Origin: Neptuniibacter victor
GTDB lineage: Bacteria > Pseudomonadota > Gammaproteobacteria > Pseudomonadales > Balneatricaceae
Assembly: GCA_027943745.1 (NCBI GenBank)
Contig: AP025763.1
Span: 2,480,001 to 2,544,000, forward strand
Length of the DNA: 64,000 bases
Direction of reading: 5' to 3'
The translations under genes and the position numbers were made by a program. Positions 1-9,148 of the stretch are shown piece by piece. The first letter of the stretch is position 1; every line of letters begins with the position of its first letter. The notes under the pieces were generated by a model. It was given only the letters and a program-made list of their open reading frames with translations. It was not told the origin of the DNA and searched no databases.

Positions 1-189
1 ACCACCCATACCGTCGGTCTGTTTCCCATATGGATCAGGGCTTCCGATAACACGCATTAAAATATTGTCGCGCGCTGCACCCGCTACTTGTGCCGCTTCT
101 GGCAAATCCTGACGACGAAAGAAAACACCTTTACTGGTACCGCCACGGATATAGGTCGCTGGGATTTTAATCTGAGGTACGTGTGCCAT
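1..189 (-). CDS. prpF: PrpF, AcnD-accessory isomerase (N-terminal part)
   Basis: Only the first 63 codons are in the window; the gene continues off the left edge. The start ATG (complement of 187-189) opens MAHVPQIKIPATYIRGGTSK, the conserved PrpF N-terminus with its TxxRGGTSKG motif, followed by VFFRRQDLP. PrpF belongs to the DapF-like fold and is thought to isomerise trans-/cis-aconitate-type intermediates so that AcnD can work in the 2-methylcitric acid cycle of propionate breakdown. It is the last gene of a minus-strand prp cluster and follows acnD after a 257-bp gap that contains a strong hairpin. An AAGAAG stretch about 7 nt upstream can serve as ribosome binding site. Identity is confident from the motif and neighbours. 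Confidence 0.9.
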   Translation of the reverse strand, partial: MAHVPQIKIPATYIRGGTSKGVFFRRQDLPEAAQVAGAARDNILMRVIGSPDPYGKQTDGMGG

Positions 190-387
190 ATGCTTCTTAT
201 CCTGTAAAACTGAGCAATATTGCCTATCAAAAATGCAATACCGCGATTTAAAAAATTCTTAGTGACAATTACTTTTTAAACTCTCTAATGAAGTCTCTAC
301 TCTGACCAGTAATTGTTAGTAAGCATTCTTAATTCATCCATTAATCATTAAGAAATCAGCGCTGCTTGTTTCGACTAGATTGGTAAA

Positions 388-417
388 GTTAACCTGCAGC
401 AAAAACTACAGGTTAAC
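388..417 (-). other. Intercistronic hairpin between acnD and prpF
   Basis: GTTAACCTG (388-396) and CAGGTTAAC (409-417) form a perfect 9-bp stem with a 12-nt loop, about 30 nt downstream of the acnD stop on the minus strand. Only a weak T-run follows on that strand, so partial termination or mRNA 3'-end protection fits better than full termination. Confidence 0.6.
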
Positions 418-446
418 CATCTCAAACAGCGCTAATCATTATTTAC

Positions 447-3056
447 TTAAGCATCCCCTTCAAGGAAGTCTTGAGCAAAGCGCTGCAGTACACCACCCGC
501 GTTATAAACACGAACTTCAGCAGCAGTATCCAGACGACAAGTCACGGGGACTTTAACCGTTTCACCATTAGCACGGTGAATGATAACGGTTAGATCTGCA
601 CGTGGAGATAGATCACCTTCAACATCAAATGTTTCTGTGCCATCAATGCCGTAAGTTTCTCGTGTCTCGCCATCTTTAAACTGAAGCGGTAATACACCCA
701 TACCAACTAAGTTAGTACGGTGAATACGCTCAAAGCCTTCAGCAACAATGGTTTCAACGCCCGCTAAACGAACACCTTTTGCAGCCCAGTCACGAGAAGA
801 TCCCTGACCATAATCAGCACCTGCAACGATGATCAAGTTCTGCTTACGCTCCATGTAGGTTTCAATAGCTTCCCACATACGGCTCTCAGTACCCTCTGGC
901 TCGATACGCGCCAAAGAACCCTGCTTAATTTCACCGTTCTCATCACGGCACATTTCGTTCAACAGTTTCGGGTTAGCGAACGTTGCACGCTGTGCTGTTA
1001 GATGGTCACCACGGTGAGTTGCGTAAGAGTTGAAATCTTCTTCAGGCAGACCCATTTTCGCGCAGTATTCACCCGCCGCACTAGATGCTTGAATCGCATT
1101 AGATGGAGACAAGTGGTCTGTAGTGATGTTATCACCCAGAACCGCTAGTGGACGCATACCTTTCATCGTACGCTCACCCGCCAAAGCACCTTCCCAGTAT
1201 GGAGGGCGACGGATATAGGTACTCATTTCACGCCAGTCGTAAAGTGGGCTGTCAGCACGCTCAACATCACCCAGATCGAACATTGGGATGTAAACCTGGT
1301 TGAATTGCTCAGGCTTAACGCTCTTCTCTACTAGCGCATCGATCTCTTCGTCACTTGGCCAGATATCTTTCAGGGTAACTGGGTTACCATTCTGATCTTT
1401 GCCAAGAACATCTGTTTCAATATCGAAACGAACAGTACCAGCAATCGCATAAGCAACAACCAACGGCGGTGAAGCCAAAAATGCTTGCTTAGCATGCGGA
1501 TGGATACGGCCATCGAAGTTACGGTTACCAGACAGTACCGCTGTTGCGTACAAGTCGCGATCCACTACTTCTTTCTCGATAACAGGATCTAAAGCACCTG
1601 ACATACCGTTACAAGTCGTACAAGCATAAGCAACGATACCGAAGCCTAGCTTCTCCATCTCAGATAGCAGACCCGCTTCTTCCAAGTATAGTTTTGCAAC
1701 TTTTGAACCTGGTGCAAAAGAGGACTTAACCCAAGGCTTACGGATAAGACCTAGCTCGTTTGCTTTCTTAGCAACCAAACCAGCAGCAACAACGTTGCGC
1801 GGGTTAGAGGTATTGGTACAAGAGGTAATCGCAGCAATAATAACTGCACCATCTGGCATTAGACCTTCAGCTTCTTCTGCTTGCGCAGCAGACAGCATCT
1901 CGTCACCTGCGATACCACGCTCAGTTAGCGCAGACGTTGGCAAACGACGGTGAGGGTTAGAAGGGCCTGCCATATTACGGCATACGGTCGATAGATCGAA
2001 TTCAAGTACACGTTCGTATTCAACGTTTTCTAAATCGTCAGCCCATAGGCCCGTCAATTTAGCGTACTGTTCAACCAGTGCAACCTGCTCTGGCTCACGA
2101 CCTGTCAGCTTCAAATAATCGATAGTCTGTTCATCGATGTAGAACATACCTGCTGACGCACCGTACTCTGGCGTCATGTTAGACAAGGTAGCTCGGTCAC
2201 CGATAGATAGCGTCGCAGCACCTGGGCCGAAGAACTCTAAGTAAGAGGAAACAACTTTCTCATTACGTAGGAATTCAGTCATCGCTAACGCGATATCAGT
2301 AGCAGTAATGCCAGGCTGGCGCTGACCAACGATTTTAACACCGACGATGTCTGGTAGGCGCATCATTGATGGTAGGCCTAGCATAACCGTTTCAGCTTCT
2401 AGACCACCAACACCAATCGCGATAACACCTAGTGCATCAACGTGGGGTGTATGAGAGTCAGTACCGACACAAGTATCTGGGTAAGCAACACCGTCACGCG
2501 CCTGAATAACGGGAGACATCTTCTCCAAGTTAATCTGGTGCATGATGCCGTTACCGGCTGGGATCACATCTACGTTATCGAACGCAGTTTTACACCACTC
2601 GATAAAATGGAAACGGTCTTCGTTACGACGATCTTCAATCGCACGGTTTTTATCGAAGGCATCTGGATCAAATCCTGGCGCTTCAACCGCTAACGAATGG
2701 TCAACGATCAACTGCGTAGGAACAACAGGGTTCACTTTCGCCGGATCGCCACCTTGATCAGCAATCGCATCACGTAGACCCGCAAGGTCAACTAACGCTG
2801 TCTGGCCTAGGATATCATGACAAACAACACGCGCTGGGTACCAAGGAAAATCCAGTTCACGTTTGAATTCAATAAGCTGCTTAAGCGAATCAGTTAACGC
2901 TTCTGGCTCACAACGACGTACAAGCTGCTCTGCTAATACACGAGAGGTATAAGGTAGTTTTGCATAAGAACCAGGCTGAATATCTTCGATCGCAGCACGC
3001 GTATCGAAGTAATCCAGTTCTGAGCCTGGTAATGATTTGCGGTATTCAGTATTCAT
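447..3056 (-). CDS. acnD: 2-methylcitrate dehydratase AcnD, Fe/S-dependent
   Basis: This 869-residue aconitase-family protein dehydrates 2-methylcitrate to 2-methylaconitate in the propionate (methylcitrate) cycle, in the cytoplasm. It carries the family's [4Fe-4S] cysteine motifs, ITSCTNTSNP in the middle and CTTCNGMSG about 65 residues later, and the C-terminal swivel domain with GSSRDWAAKG. The N-terminus MNTEYRKSLPGSELDYFDTR is typical of AcnD rather than of AcnA or AcnB, and length agrees with the family (about 865). A GGAG lies about 10 nt before the ATG. It sits between prpC (162 bp upstream) and prpF (downstream), the AcnD/PrpF arrangement that replaces PrpD in many gammaproteobacteria. 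No prpD is visible here, so AcnD plus PrpF is the likely dehydration route. Confidence 0.95.
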   Translation of the reverse strand: MNTEYRKSLPGSELDYFDTRAAIEDIQPGSYAKLPYTSRVLAEQLVRRCEPEALTDSLKQLIEFKRELDFPWYPARVVCHDILGQTALVDLAGLRDAIADQGGDPAKVNPVVPTQLIVDHSLAVEAPGFDPDAFDKNRAIEDRRNEDRFHFIEWCKTAFDNVDVIPAGNGIMHQINLEKMSPVIQARDGVAYPDTCVGTDSHTPHVDALGVIAIGVGGLEAETVMLGLPSMMRLPDIVGVKIVGQRQPGITATDIALAMTEFLRNEKVVSSYLEFFGPGAATLSIGDRATLSNMTPEYGASAGMFYIDEQTIDYLKLTGREPEQVALVEQYAKLTGLWADDLENVEYERVLEFDLSTVCRNMAGPSNPHRRLPTSALTERGIAGDEMLSAAQAEEAEGLMPDGAVIIAAITSCTNTSNPRNVVAAGLVAKKANELGLIRKPWVKSSFAPGSKVAKLYLEEAGLLSEMEKLGFGIVAYACTTCNGMSGALDPVIEKEVVDRDLYATAVLSGNRNFDGRIHPHAKQAFLASPPLVVAYAIAGTVRFDIETDVLGKDQNGNPVTLKDIWPSDEEIDALVEKSVKPEQFNQVYIPMFDLGDVERADSPLYDWREMSTYIRRPPYWEGALAGERTMKGMRPLAVLGDNITTDHLSPSNAIQASSAAGEYCAKMGLPEEDFNSYATHRGDHLTAQRATFANPKLLNEMCRDENGEIKQGSLARIEPEGTESRMWEAIETYMERKQNLIIVAGADYGQGSSRDWAAKGVRLAGVETIVAEGFERIHRTNLVGMGVLPLQFKDGETRETYGIDGTETFDVEGDLSPRADLTVIIHRANGETVKVPVTCRLDTAAEVRVYNAGGVLQRFAQDFLEGDA

Positions 3057-3185
3057 TGCGTCTGAACTCCATTGAGTATGGTTCAGATAGGCGAGGCAGG
3101 CGTACTAAAAAATCGAAGCCTACTCCCCTTTTCTAAAGCAAAATTAATTATCGCCAAACAGATACCTGCTGGCAGATCAAAACAG

Positions 3186-3209
3186 TAAGGGCTGAAGAAT
3201 CAGCCCTTA
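3186..3209 (-). terminator. Intercistronic hairpin after prpC
   Basis: TAAGGGCTGA and TCAGCCCTTA form a perfect 10-bp stem with a 4-nt loop, starting 9 nt after the prpC stop. On the minus strand it is followed by ACTGTTTTGATC, a poor T-run. It may attenuate expression of acnD-prpF or stabilise the upstream message. Confidence 0.6.
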
Positions 3210-3218
3210 ATTAATCGA

Positions 3219-4346
3219 TTAGTCACGATCTTCGATAGCAACCCAATCAGCAGTCTCAGGGCCGGTATAATCAGCACTTGGACGGATGATACGGTTGTTA
3301 GCGCGCTGTTCCATTACGTGAGCGGTCCAACCAGCAACACGTGAACAAACAAAGATTGGCGTAAACAACTTCGTTGGGATACCCATAAAGTTATAAGCAG
3401 ATGCATGGAAGAAATCAGCGTTACAGAAAAGCTTCTTCTCGCGCCACATAACCGCTTCAACACGATCAGATACAGCATATAGGTGAGTATCACCTACCTG
3501 CTTAGATAATTTCTCAGACCACTCTTTGATGATCGCATTACGTGGATCAGACTCACGATAGATTGCGTGCCCAAAGCCCATAATCTTATCTTTACGCTCA
3601 AGCATGCCCATGATGGCAGCTTCAGCTTCATCAGCTGATTTCCACTGTTCAATCATGTCCATTGCTGCTTCGTTCGCGCCACCATGAAGTGGTCCACGAA
3701 GCGAGCCGATCGCTGCCGTTACACAGCTGTGAATATCTGACAATGTAGAAGCACATACACGTGCAGTGAACGTTGAAGCATTAAACTCATGCTCAGCATA
3801 AAGAATTAATGAAGCATGCATAACTTCAACATGAAGCGCTTCAGGTTTCTTATCATGCAATGTCCATAGGAACTGCTCAGCAATAGAATCAGCATCCGTT
3901 TCTACTTCGATACGCTTGCCGTTATGGCTAAAGTTATACCAGTAGTTAATGATACCCGGGAATGCTGCAAGCATGCGGTCGATATGATCATGCTGCTCAG
4001 AGAAATCTTGCTCTGTTTCTAGGTTACCTAGCATAGAGCAACCCGTACGCATAACATCCATTGGGTGCGCATCAGCAGGCACTTGCTCAAGAACCACTTT
4101 AAGCGCTTCAGGGATTGCACGCATACCTTTTAACTTAGCTTTGTATGCATCAAGCTCAGCTTGGTTAGGTAGCTTTCCGTAAAGTAGCAGATATGCAACT
4201 TCTTCAAACTGAGCTTTGTCAGCTAGCTCTTTAATATCATAGCCACGGTAGGTCAGGCCTGAACCTGTTTTACCTACAGTGCACAGTGCGGTTTCACCTG
4301 CGGATTGTCCTCGAAGACCAGCTCCGCTCAGTTTCTTATCTACCAT
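3219..4346 (-). CDS. prpC: 2-methylcitrate synthase
   Basis: Condenses propionyl-CoA with oxaloacetate to 2-methylcitrate, the first committed step of the methylcitrate cycle. The 375-residue length is that of PrpC rather than of hexameric GltA (about 430). Citrate-synthase active-site blocks are visible: SLRGPLHGGANEAAMDM (first catalytic His), GFGHAIYRESDPRN (second catalytic His) and a C-terminal Asp region. The N-terminal GLRGQSAGETALCTVGK is characteristic of PrpC. The ATG is preceded by AGGAGCACATT on the minus strand. It lies downstream of prpB (87-bp gap with a hairpin) and upstream of acnD. It is presumably transcribed from the promoter ahead of the GntR gene. Confidence 0.96.
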   Translation of the reverse strand: MVDKKLSGAGLRGQSAGETALCTVGKTGSGLTYRGYDIKELADKAQFEEVAYLLLYGKLPNQAELDAYKAKLKGMRAIPEALKVVLEQVPADAHPMDVMRTGCSMLGNLETEQDFSEQHDHIDRMLAAFPGIINYWYNFSHNGKRIEVETDADSIAEQFLWTLHDKKPEALHVEVMHASLILYAEHEFNASTFTARVCASTLSDIHSCVTAAIGSLRGPLHGGANEAAMDMIEQWKSADEAEAAIMGMLERKDKIMGFGHAIYRESDPRNAIIKEWSEKLSKQVGDTHLYAVSDRVEAVMWREKKLFCNADFFHASAYNFMGIPTKLFTPIFVCSRVAGWTAHVMEQRANNRIIRPSADYTGPETADWVAIEDRD

Positions 4347-4368
4347 AATGTGCTCCTGTTATATCTTG

Positions 4369-4387
4369 GCAGGCTCTAGCGGCCTGC
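4369..4387 (-). other. Intercistronic hairpin between prpB and prpC
   Basis: GCAGGC (4369-4374) and GCCTGC (4382-4387) form a GC-rich 6-bp stem with a 7-nt loop in the 87-bp prpB-prpC gap, with no T-run. It is probably an mRNA-processing or stability element. Confidence 0.5.
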
Positions 4388-4433
4388 TCGTTATCTGTTG
4401 TTAATGTCGTTCTAACGATCGAGTTCGCTAAGC

Positions 4434-5327
4434 TTACTTATTTTTGCCTTCAGCAAACAAACCATCTAGCTTCTGCTCGAAATCGTGATAGTTCAAGAAA
4501 TCGTAAAGTTCCATACGCGTCTGCATAGTATCTACAACCGCTTTCTGGTCACCGTCACGCAATAATGCTTCGTATACATTCAGTGCCGCTTTGTTCGCCG
4601 CACGGAAAGCTGATAGTGGGTATAGCACCATCGTTGCACCGTTCTCAGCAAGCTCAGATGTATTGAATAGTGGTGTAGCACCAAACTCAGTGATGTTCGC
4701 AAGCAGGTGTGCACCATTGATGCCATTAGAGAATGCTTTGTAATCGTCTAATGTGTGTACAGCTTCTGCAAAGATGCCATCAGCACCCGCTTCAAGACAT
4801 GCTTGAGCACGCTCAACGGCTGCATTTAAGCCTTCCATTTGGAATGCGTCTGTACGTGCCATAACAAAGAAATCATCATCTGTTTTCGCATCGACAGCCG
4901 CTTTTACGCGATCAACCATCTCTTCAAGAGAAACGATCTCTTTGTTAGGACGGTGGCCACAACGTTTCTGTGCAACCTGATCTTCGATATGAACTGCAGC
5001 TGCGCCAGCTTTAGTCATCTCTTTAACAGTACGAGCGATGTTAAATGCACCACCCCAGCCCGTATCGATGTCAACCATCAATGGCGTTTCAACAGCACTG
5101 GTAATACGGCTAACGTCAGCTAGAACATCATTCATAGATGTCATACCTAGATCAGGTAGACCGTATGAATGGTTAGCAACACCACCACCAGATAGGTAAA
5201 TCGCTTTATGGCCTACGCGCTCAGCCATCATAGCGTGGTATGCGTTTGTAGTACCTACTATTTGTAGCGGGCTTGTTTCAGCTAGTGCTTTACGAAAACG
5301 TGCACCTGCAGATAGGTTGTTAGACAT
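4434..5327 (-). CDS. prpB: 2-methylisocitrate lyase
   Basis: Splits 2-methylisocitrate into succinate and pyruvate, the last step of the methylcitrate cycle. The 297-residue protein is a PEP mutase/isocitrate lyase superfamily TIM barrel. The signature KRCGH at residues 121-125 contains the catalytic Cys123, and the Mg-binding acidic pair is in VDIDTG (Asp86/Asp88). The N-terminal [10 protein letters not shown] block matches PrpB rather than isocitrate lyase. It starts 2 bp downstream of the GntR regulator's stop, so the two are almost certainly co-transcribed. Confidence 0.97.
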   Translation of the reverse strand: MSNNLSAGARFRKALAETSPLQIVGTTNAYHAMMAERVGHKAIYLSGGGVANHSYGLPDLGMTSMNDVLADVSRITSAVETPLMVDIDTGWGGAFNIARTVKEMTKAGAAAVHIEDQVAQKRCGHRPNKEIVSLEEMVDRVKAAVDAKTDDDFFVMARTDAFQMEGLNAAVERAQACLEAGADGIFAEAVHTLDDYKAFSNGINGAHLLANITEFGATPLFNTSELAENGATMVLYPLSAFRAANKAALNVYEALLRDGDQKAVVDTMQTRMELYDFLNYHDFEQKLDGLFAEGKNK

Positions 5328-5329
5328 TG

Positions 5330-6043
5330 TTATTCACCTCTGGTTTCGGTCGCTGCGTTCAGCTTCTCTTCCACATTTCTGCGGGCTGCCCCAATATGTC
5401 GGCGCATGAGCATTTCCGCTAATTCAGGATCACGTGACTCTATGGCGTCTATGATCTGGCGGTGCTCCTTTAATGCGCGTTTAGGCCTGGAGCTTGAGAC
5501 ACTGAACTGATATCGATACATTCGTACTAAGTGATAAAGATCACCACCGAGAAACTCCAACAACTTTGAATTTTTGCTGCCGTAGACAATTCGGTAATGG
5601 AAATCGAGATCACCCTCTTTTTGAAAATAGGAGCGCCCATCAAGTTGATCGATGCTCTGTTCATGTTCATTGAGAAGATCACGCAGACTATCGATCTCGG
5701 CTTGTGGCATAAACTCTGCCGCTAAACGGCATGCCATACCTTCGAGTGCTTCCCTGACACGATAGATTTCGATCAACTCTTTTGCCGACAAATTTACAAC
5801 CCGGGCACCAACATGAGGCTTACGTTCCACCAGCCTTAAGGCTTCAAGTTTCCGCATTGCTTCGCGTAAAGGACCACGACTGATGCCGTAAGTCCTTGCG
5901 AGCTCAGGCTCACTTATTTTTTGGCCTGGAGGTATATCCCCCACAACAATCGCGGTGACGATTTGTTCACAAACACGATCAGCCAAGGTGCGCGATTCAG
6001 ATTCAAACGCTTTGTTATCTGTAATTTCTGTCATAACAACCAT
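5330..6043 (-). CDS. GntR/FadR-family regulator of the prp operon
   Basis: A transcription factor with an N-terminal winged helix (about residues 15-80, with [20 protein letters not shown] as recognition region) and a C-terminal all-helical FCD ligand-binding domain ([15 protein letters not shown], then His residues in LDFHYRIV and [10 protein letters not shown] that usually bind a metal). The open frame extends upstream to 6064, but a TTG start there would lie inside a perfect palindrome (6052-6067) that looks like the operator. I therefore prefer the ATG at 6043, or the next ATG at 6034. It is the first gene of the cluster, 2 bp before prpB. This position is usual for the GntR-type regulator of methylcitrate operons. 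The effector is probably a methylcitrate-cycle intermediate, and autoregulation is likely. Confidence 0.85.
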   Translation of the reverse strand: MVVMTEITDNKAFESESRTLADRVCEQIVTAIVVGDIPPGQKISEPELARTYGISRGPLREAMRKLEALRLVERKPHVGARVVNLSAKELIEIYRVREALEGMACRLAAEFMPQAEIDSLRDLLNEHEQSIDQLDGRSYFQKEGDLDFHYRIVYGSKNSKLLEFLGGDLYHLVRMYRYQFSVSSSRPKRALKEHRQIIDAIESRDPELAEMLMRRHIGAARRNVEEKLNAATETRGE

Positions 6044-6051
6044 CAAATTGT

Positions 6052-6067
6052 AGATTGTCGACAATCT
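6052..6067. promoter_or_regulatory. 16-bp palindromic operator candidate for the GntR regulator
   Basis: AGATTGTCGACAATCT is a perfect palindrome 8 nt upstream of the preferred start of the GntR gene. Its core TTGTCGACAA fits the TNGTNNNACNA pattern of FadR-subfamily GntR operators. The same 13 bases TTGTCGACAATCT recur upstream of the neighbouring hydrolase (7142-7154). A looser copy, ATTGT-CAAC-ACAAT, lies at 6126-6139. Confidence 0.7.
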
Positions 6068-6178
6068 CGAACTAAACCCACGATACTATTGCTAAATAGT
6101 GCAGTCAACTCGAAAATGTCTAAATATTGTCAACACAATACAAAAGTTTAAGGGTTTTACCTTATTCCTTTTATATTT

Positions 6179-7045
6179 CTAATTATCTAAATACCGATCC
6201 ATCTCTGTATTCATAATGCGCGCTATCTGCCGCGGCTTTTGGAATGGCAGGGAGTGATCTGTTCCGGTCATCAAAAAGTAATGCCAGTTCGGTAATCGTT
6301 CGGCAAGCTCTCGTTGGTATTGATGCATAAGCTCTATGCTATTGCCGCCAATAAAGCTGGTAACATCCCCTTGTGCAGCCACTAGAGCATCACGATCCAA
6401 TTCTTTAATAGCCGACGTTACACAATCCAATGCGTTTGCAAAACCTATCGGCCGCTGACCTAAACGATCAACTGTTAGCCGTTCAACCTGAGGAGAGACC
6501 TTGCGGTTAGGTGAGATCGCATCAAGAAAATTAACAATACCTTGCTGTCGGTCTTCACCACCCCGCAGAAAAACGGCGGCTTGGGAAAGGTCTTTGCGCA
6601 GATCAATCGTTGTCTCCCAACAAGGCCTATCCAGTACCGCAGACTCCAGTAAAAACTGTTTTCCAATACGATCAGCATGCTGCTGCTTAAAAAGAAGAGC
6701 TACCAGCCCTCCCATAGAATAACCGCCTAGATCAAACGCCCACCAGCCCAGATAATCGACCAAGGCATTTATATCAGCAACGAGCTCTTGGGCACGATAA
6801 GGATGATCAACTTTATCAGGGTAGTGGGTCTCCCCCATTCCCCGTTGATCAGGCACAAGCACTTCGGACCAATGCGTTAAAAAAGCAACGATATGCTCCC
6901 AAGTATCTACACCTGCAACCCCCGCACCATGTAAAAGAACGAGTCTACGCTTACTTTTAATAGCAGGATTACGGTAGATACGATAAACAATATGCTGGTC
7001 CGGCAGATGGAACTCATTTCGCTCTAGTGTAAAAGGGTGCTTCAT
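6179..7045 (-). CDS. Alpha/beta-fold hydrolase
   Basis: A 288-residue cytoplasmic alpha/beta hydrolase with no signal peptide. Features seen are an oxyanion-hole HGAGVAG near residue 40, the loop PDQRGMGET, the nucleophile elbow GYSMGG (Ser near residue 110) and a C-terminal catalytic His in TGTDHSLPF. Substrate cannot be named from sequence; esters or C-C bond substrates are both possible for this fold. It is encoded beyond the 5' end of the prp cluster on the same strand, 114 bp from it or more depending on the GntR start. Its own upstream region carries a copy of the prp palindrome (7142-7154), so it may be controlled by the same GntR protein. Confidence 0.75.
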   Translation of the reverse strand: MKHPFTLERNEFHLPDQHIVYRIYRNPAIKSKRRLVLLHGAGVAGVDTWEHIVAFLTHWSEVLVPDQRGMGETHYPDKVDHPYRAQELVADINALVDYLGWWAFDLGGYSMGGLVALLFKQQHADRIGKQFLLESAVLDRPCWETTIDLRKDLSQAAVFLRGGEDRQQGIVNFLDAISPNRKVSPQVERLTVDRLGQRPIGFANALDCVTSAIKELDRDALVAAQGDVTSFIGGNSIELMHQYQRELAERLPNWHYFLMTGTDHSLPFQKPRQIARIMNTEMDRYLDN

Positions 7046-7141
7046 TTACCTAACGATCTCTTTTCAAAACATACATATAAAGAACAACGATCTATCATCG
7101 TAGAAACATTCTAGCCCAATACTGACCGATCATTCAGGCTT

Positions 7142-7154
7142 TTGTCGACAATCT
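7142..7154. promoter_or_regulatory. Second copy of the GntR operator core
   Basis: TTGTCGACAATCT repeats the core and right arm of the 6052-6067 palindrome. It lies about 97 bp upstream of the hydrolase start and about 100 bp upstream of pabB, in their divergent promoter region. TTGTCGACAA itself is a perfect 10-bp palindrome. Confidence 0.55.
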
Positions 7155-7253
7155 TTGGTATCAGGTCAATAAATGTGAGTCTTGATAGACAGCCCTCCTA
7201 GGGTTACTTACAATCAGCCTTTATTCTTTTACAACTTTAGTTAAGCAAATTCA

Positions 7254-8600
7254 TTGATTACTCAACGCTCGATCCCTTATCTAATCAATAGCCAATCTTA
7301 CTTCGAAAAGATTCGCCACTTAGGCCACGCCGTTTATCTAGATAGTGGACGCCCAAAATGCCCTTGGGGCAGATACGATATTATCTCTGCTGCGCCAATT
7401 GAGCTGCTCGAACTAAATTCTGAAGATGCCGATGCGTTTAAACAGCTAGACGCGCTGTATAAAAAATACCGTACCGATACAGTTCAAAATGAAGAGATCC
7501 CATTTCAAGGTGGGATTATTGGCCATTTTGCTTATGATTTGGGCCGCTCACTAGAACAACTGCCTTCTTTAGCGGCCGACTTCTCTACACTTCCTGATAT
7601 GCGTGTCGGGATGTATCTTTGGGCTATAGTCACAGACCATGAAAAGCAAACATCAACACTCATTGCTGACGCTCAAACAGATCTTGAGACACTAAACACA
7701 ATTGAAGCATTGTTGACAGCAGACACCGTAGCTCCTGATCAACCCGCCCCCTTTCAGTTAGCACGTCGCTTTAACGCAAACATGGATGCAAACAGCTATC
7801 AGGAAAAACTCAATCAAGTTGATGAGTACATCCACTCAGGTGATTGCTACCAAGTTAACTTTGCTCAACGCTTTGATAGCCAATATAAGGGCGATCCTTG
7901 GGAGGCATACAAAGCTCTAAGGGAGGTCGCACCGACACCTTATTCAGCCTTCATTGATTCAGGAACCGATCAAATTCTGTCGCTTTCTCCCGAACAGTTT
8001 TTAGAATCAAAAATGCAGCGCGTCACGACGAAGCCTATTAAAGGCACACGCCCAAGGTCTTCTGATCCGATAAAGGATGCTCAACTCAAGCAAGAGTTGA
8101 GTGATTCGCTAAAGGACCGAGCAGAAAACTTGATGATTGTTGACCTGCTTCGCAACGACCTCAGTAAAGTCTGTACTTACAATAGTGTTGAGGTTCCAAA
8201 ACTATTTAATATTGAGAGCTATGCCAACGTACACCACAAAGTGAGCACGGTTACAGGGACACTCGATCCTAAACATTCCCCTATCTCTCTGATAGCGGAA
8301 TGCTTTCCTGGCGGCTCAATTACCGGAGCGCCTAAAATCCGCGCGATGGAGATTATTGAAGAGCTCGAGCCCCACCGCCGTTCCATCTACTGCGGTTCAA
8401 TAGGATATATCAGCCTGTGCGGCAGAATGGACACGAGCATTACCATTCGCACTCTACTTTGCCAAGACAATAATATCTTCTGCTGGGCTGGAGGAGGCAT
8501 TGTCGCGGATTCAATAAATGAAATGGAGTACGAAGAGACCTTCGATAAGGTAAATAACTTGCTTCACTGTTTGGAAACAACTATCCCTAAAGAGTCTTAA
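7254..8600 (+). CDS. pabB: Aminodeoxychorismate synthase component I
   Basis: Converts chorismate plus ammonia (from a PabA glutaminase, not in this window) into 4-amino-4-deoxychorismate for folate synthesis. The 448-residue chorismate-binding enzyme shows the PabB signature PIKGTRPR, in which the Lys is catalytic. It also has DLLRNDLSKVC, SNVHHKV-like (ANVHHKVSTV), FPGGSITGAPK and a C-terminal AGGGIVADS. The PIKGT Lys separates PabB from anthranilate synthase TrpE. The start is a TTG at 7254 (ITQRSIPYL follows) with no strong Shine-Dalgarno, suggesting modest translation. It is followed 21 bp later by a cNMP-binding-domain gene, probably in the same transcript. Confidence 0.93.
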   Translation: MITQRSIPYLINSQSYFEKIRHLGHAVYLDSGRPKCPWGRYDIISAAPIELLELNSEDADAFKQLDALYKKYRTDTVQNEEIPFQGGIIGHFAYDLGRSLEQLPSLAADFSTLPDMRVGMYLWAIVTDHEKQTSTLIADAQTDLETLNTIEALLTADTVAPDQPAPFQLARRFNANMDANSYQEKLNQVDEYIHSGDCYQVNFAQRFDSQYKGDPWEAYKALREVAPTPYSAFIDSGTDQILSLSPEQFLESKMQRVTTKPIKGTRPRSSDPIKDAQLKQELSDSLKDRAENLMIVDLLRNDLSKVCTYNSVEVPKLFNIESYANVHHKVSTVTGTLDPKHSPISLIAECFPGGSITGAPKIRAMEIIEELEPHRRSIYCGSIGYISLCGRMDTSITIRTLLCQDNNIFCWAGGGIVADSINEMEYEETFDKVNNLLHCLETTIPKES

Positions 8601-8621
8601 CTGAAAAAAGACAAGGTTACG

Positions 8622-9083
8622 ATGGCAAAGAACAAGACGCTAAGCAAAGAAAACGCTCTGGCAATACTCGACAAGGTCGCTCTTTTCGACGATTTAAGCC
8701 GCACCGACAAAAACCTACTTGCCGAATTTCATTGGTGCTTCGTCACTTACAACCCGGGCGATTTTTTAACCGATGAAGGCTCATTGGATAAACGTTTTTT
8801 CATCCTGCTAAGCGGCGGAGCTAATGTCCTTAAAGGCCAACAAGAACAGTTACTAACACAGCTAAAGCCCGGTGAGATTATTGGTGAAATTTCATTTCTT
8901 ACCAATGAACCTAGAACCGCCAGCGTCATTGCAAACACCAGTAGTTCAGCCCTCGTTATCGATCAAGATTTGCTGGATAAACTCCCCATAGAAGTAAGAG
9001 AACGGCTTAAAGATCAGATCATATTGCGTATGGCTCAGCGCTTAAACCGTATGAATAATCGTTTTGCTTTAGGCCACCTCTAA
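8622..9083 (+). CDS. Cyclic nucleotide-binding domain protein
   Basis: A 153-residue protein made almost entirely of one cNMP-binding (CRP-N) beta-roll. The segment GDFLTDEGSLDKRFFILLSG opens it, GEIIGEISFLTNEPRTASV is the phosphate-binding cassette, and a C-terminal helix ends in ILRMAQRLNRMNNR. There is no helix-turn-helix, so it is not a CRP-type transcription factor. In the cassette the Arg that contacts the cyclic phosphate appears as PRTASV, so ligand binding is plausible. It follows pabB by 21 bp, with AAGGTTAC before the ATG. Role and partner are unknown. Confidence 0.75.
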   Translation: MAKNKTLSKENALAILDKVALFDDLSRTDKNLLAEFHWCFVTYNPGDFLTDEGSLDKRFFILLSGGANVLKGQQEQLLTQLKPGEIIGEISFLTNEPRTASVIANTSSSALVIDQDLLDKLPIEVRERLKDQIILRMAQRLNRMNNRFALGHL

Positions 9084-9148
9084 GAATTGACTAAGCTCAT
9101 TTAAAAAATCGCCTATACTGGAATAAGTATTCTTCTATAGGTAACGCT

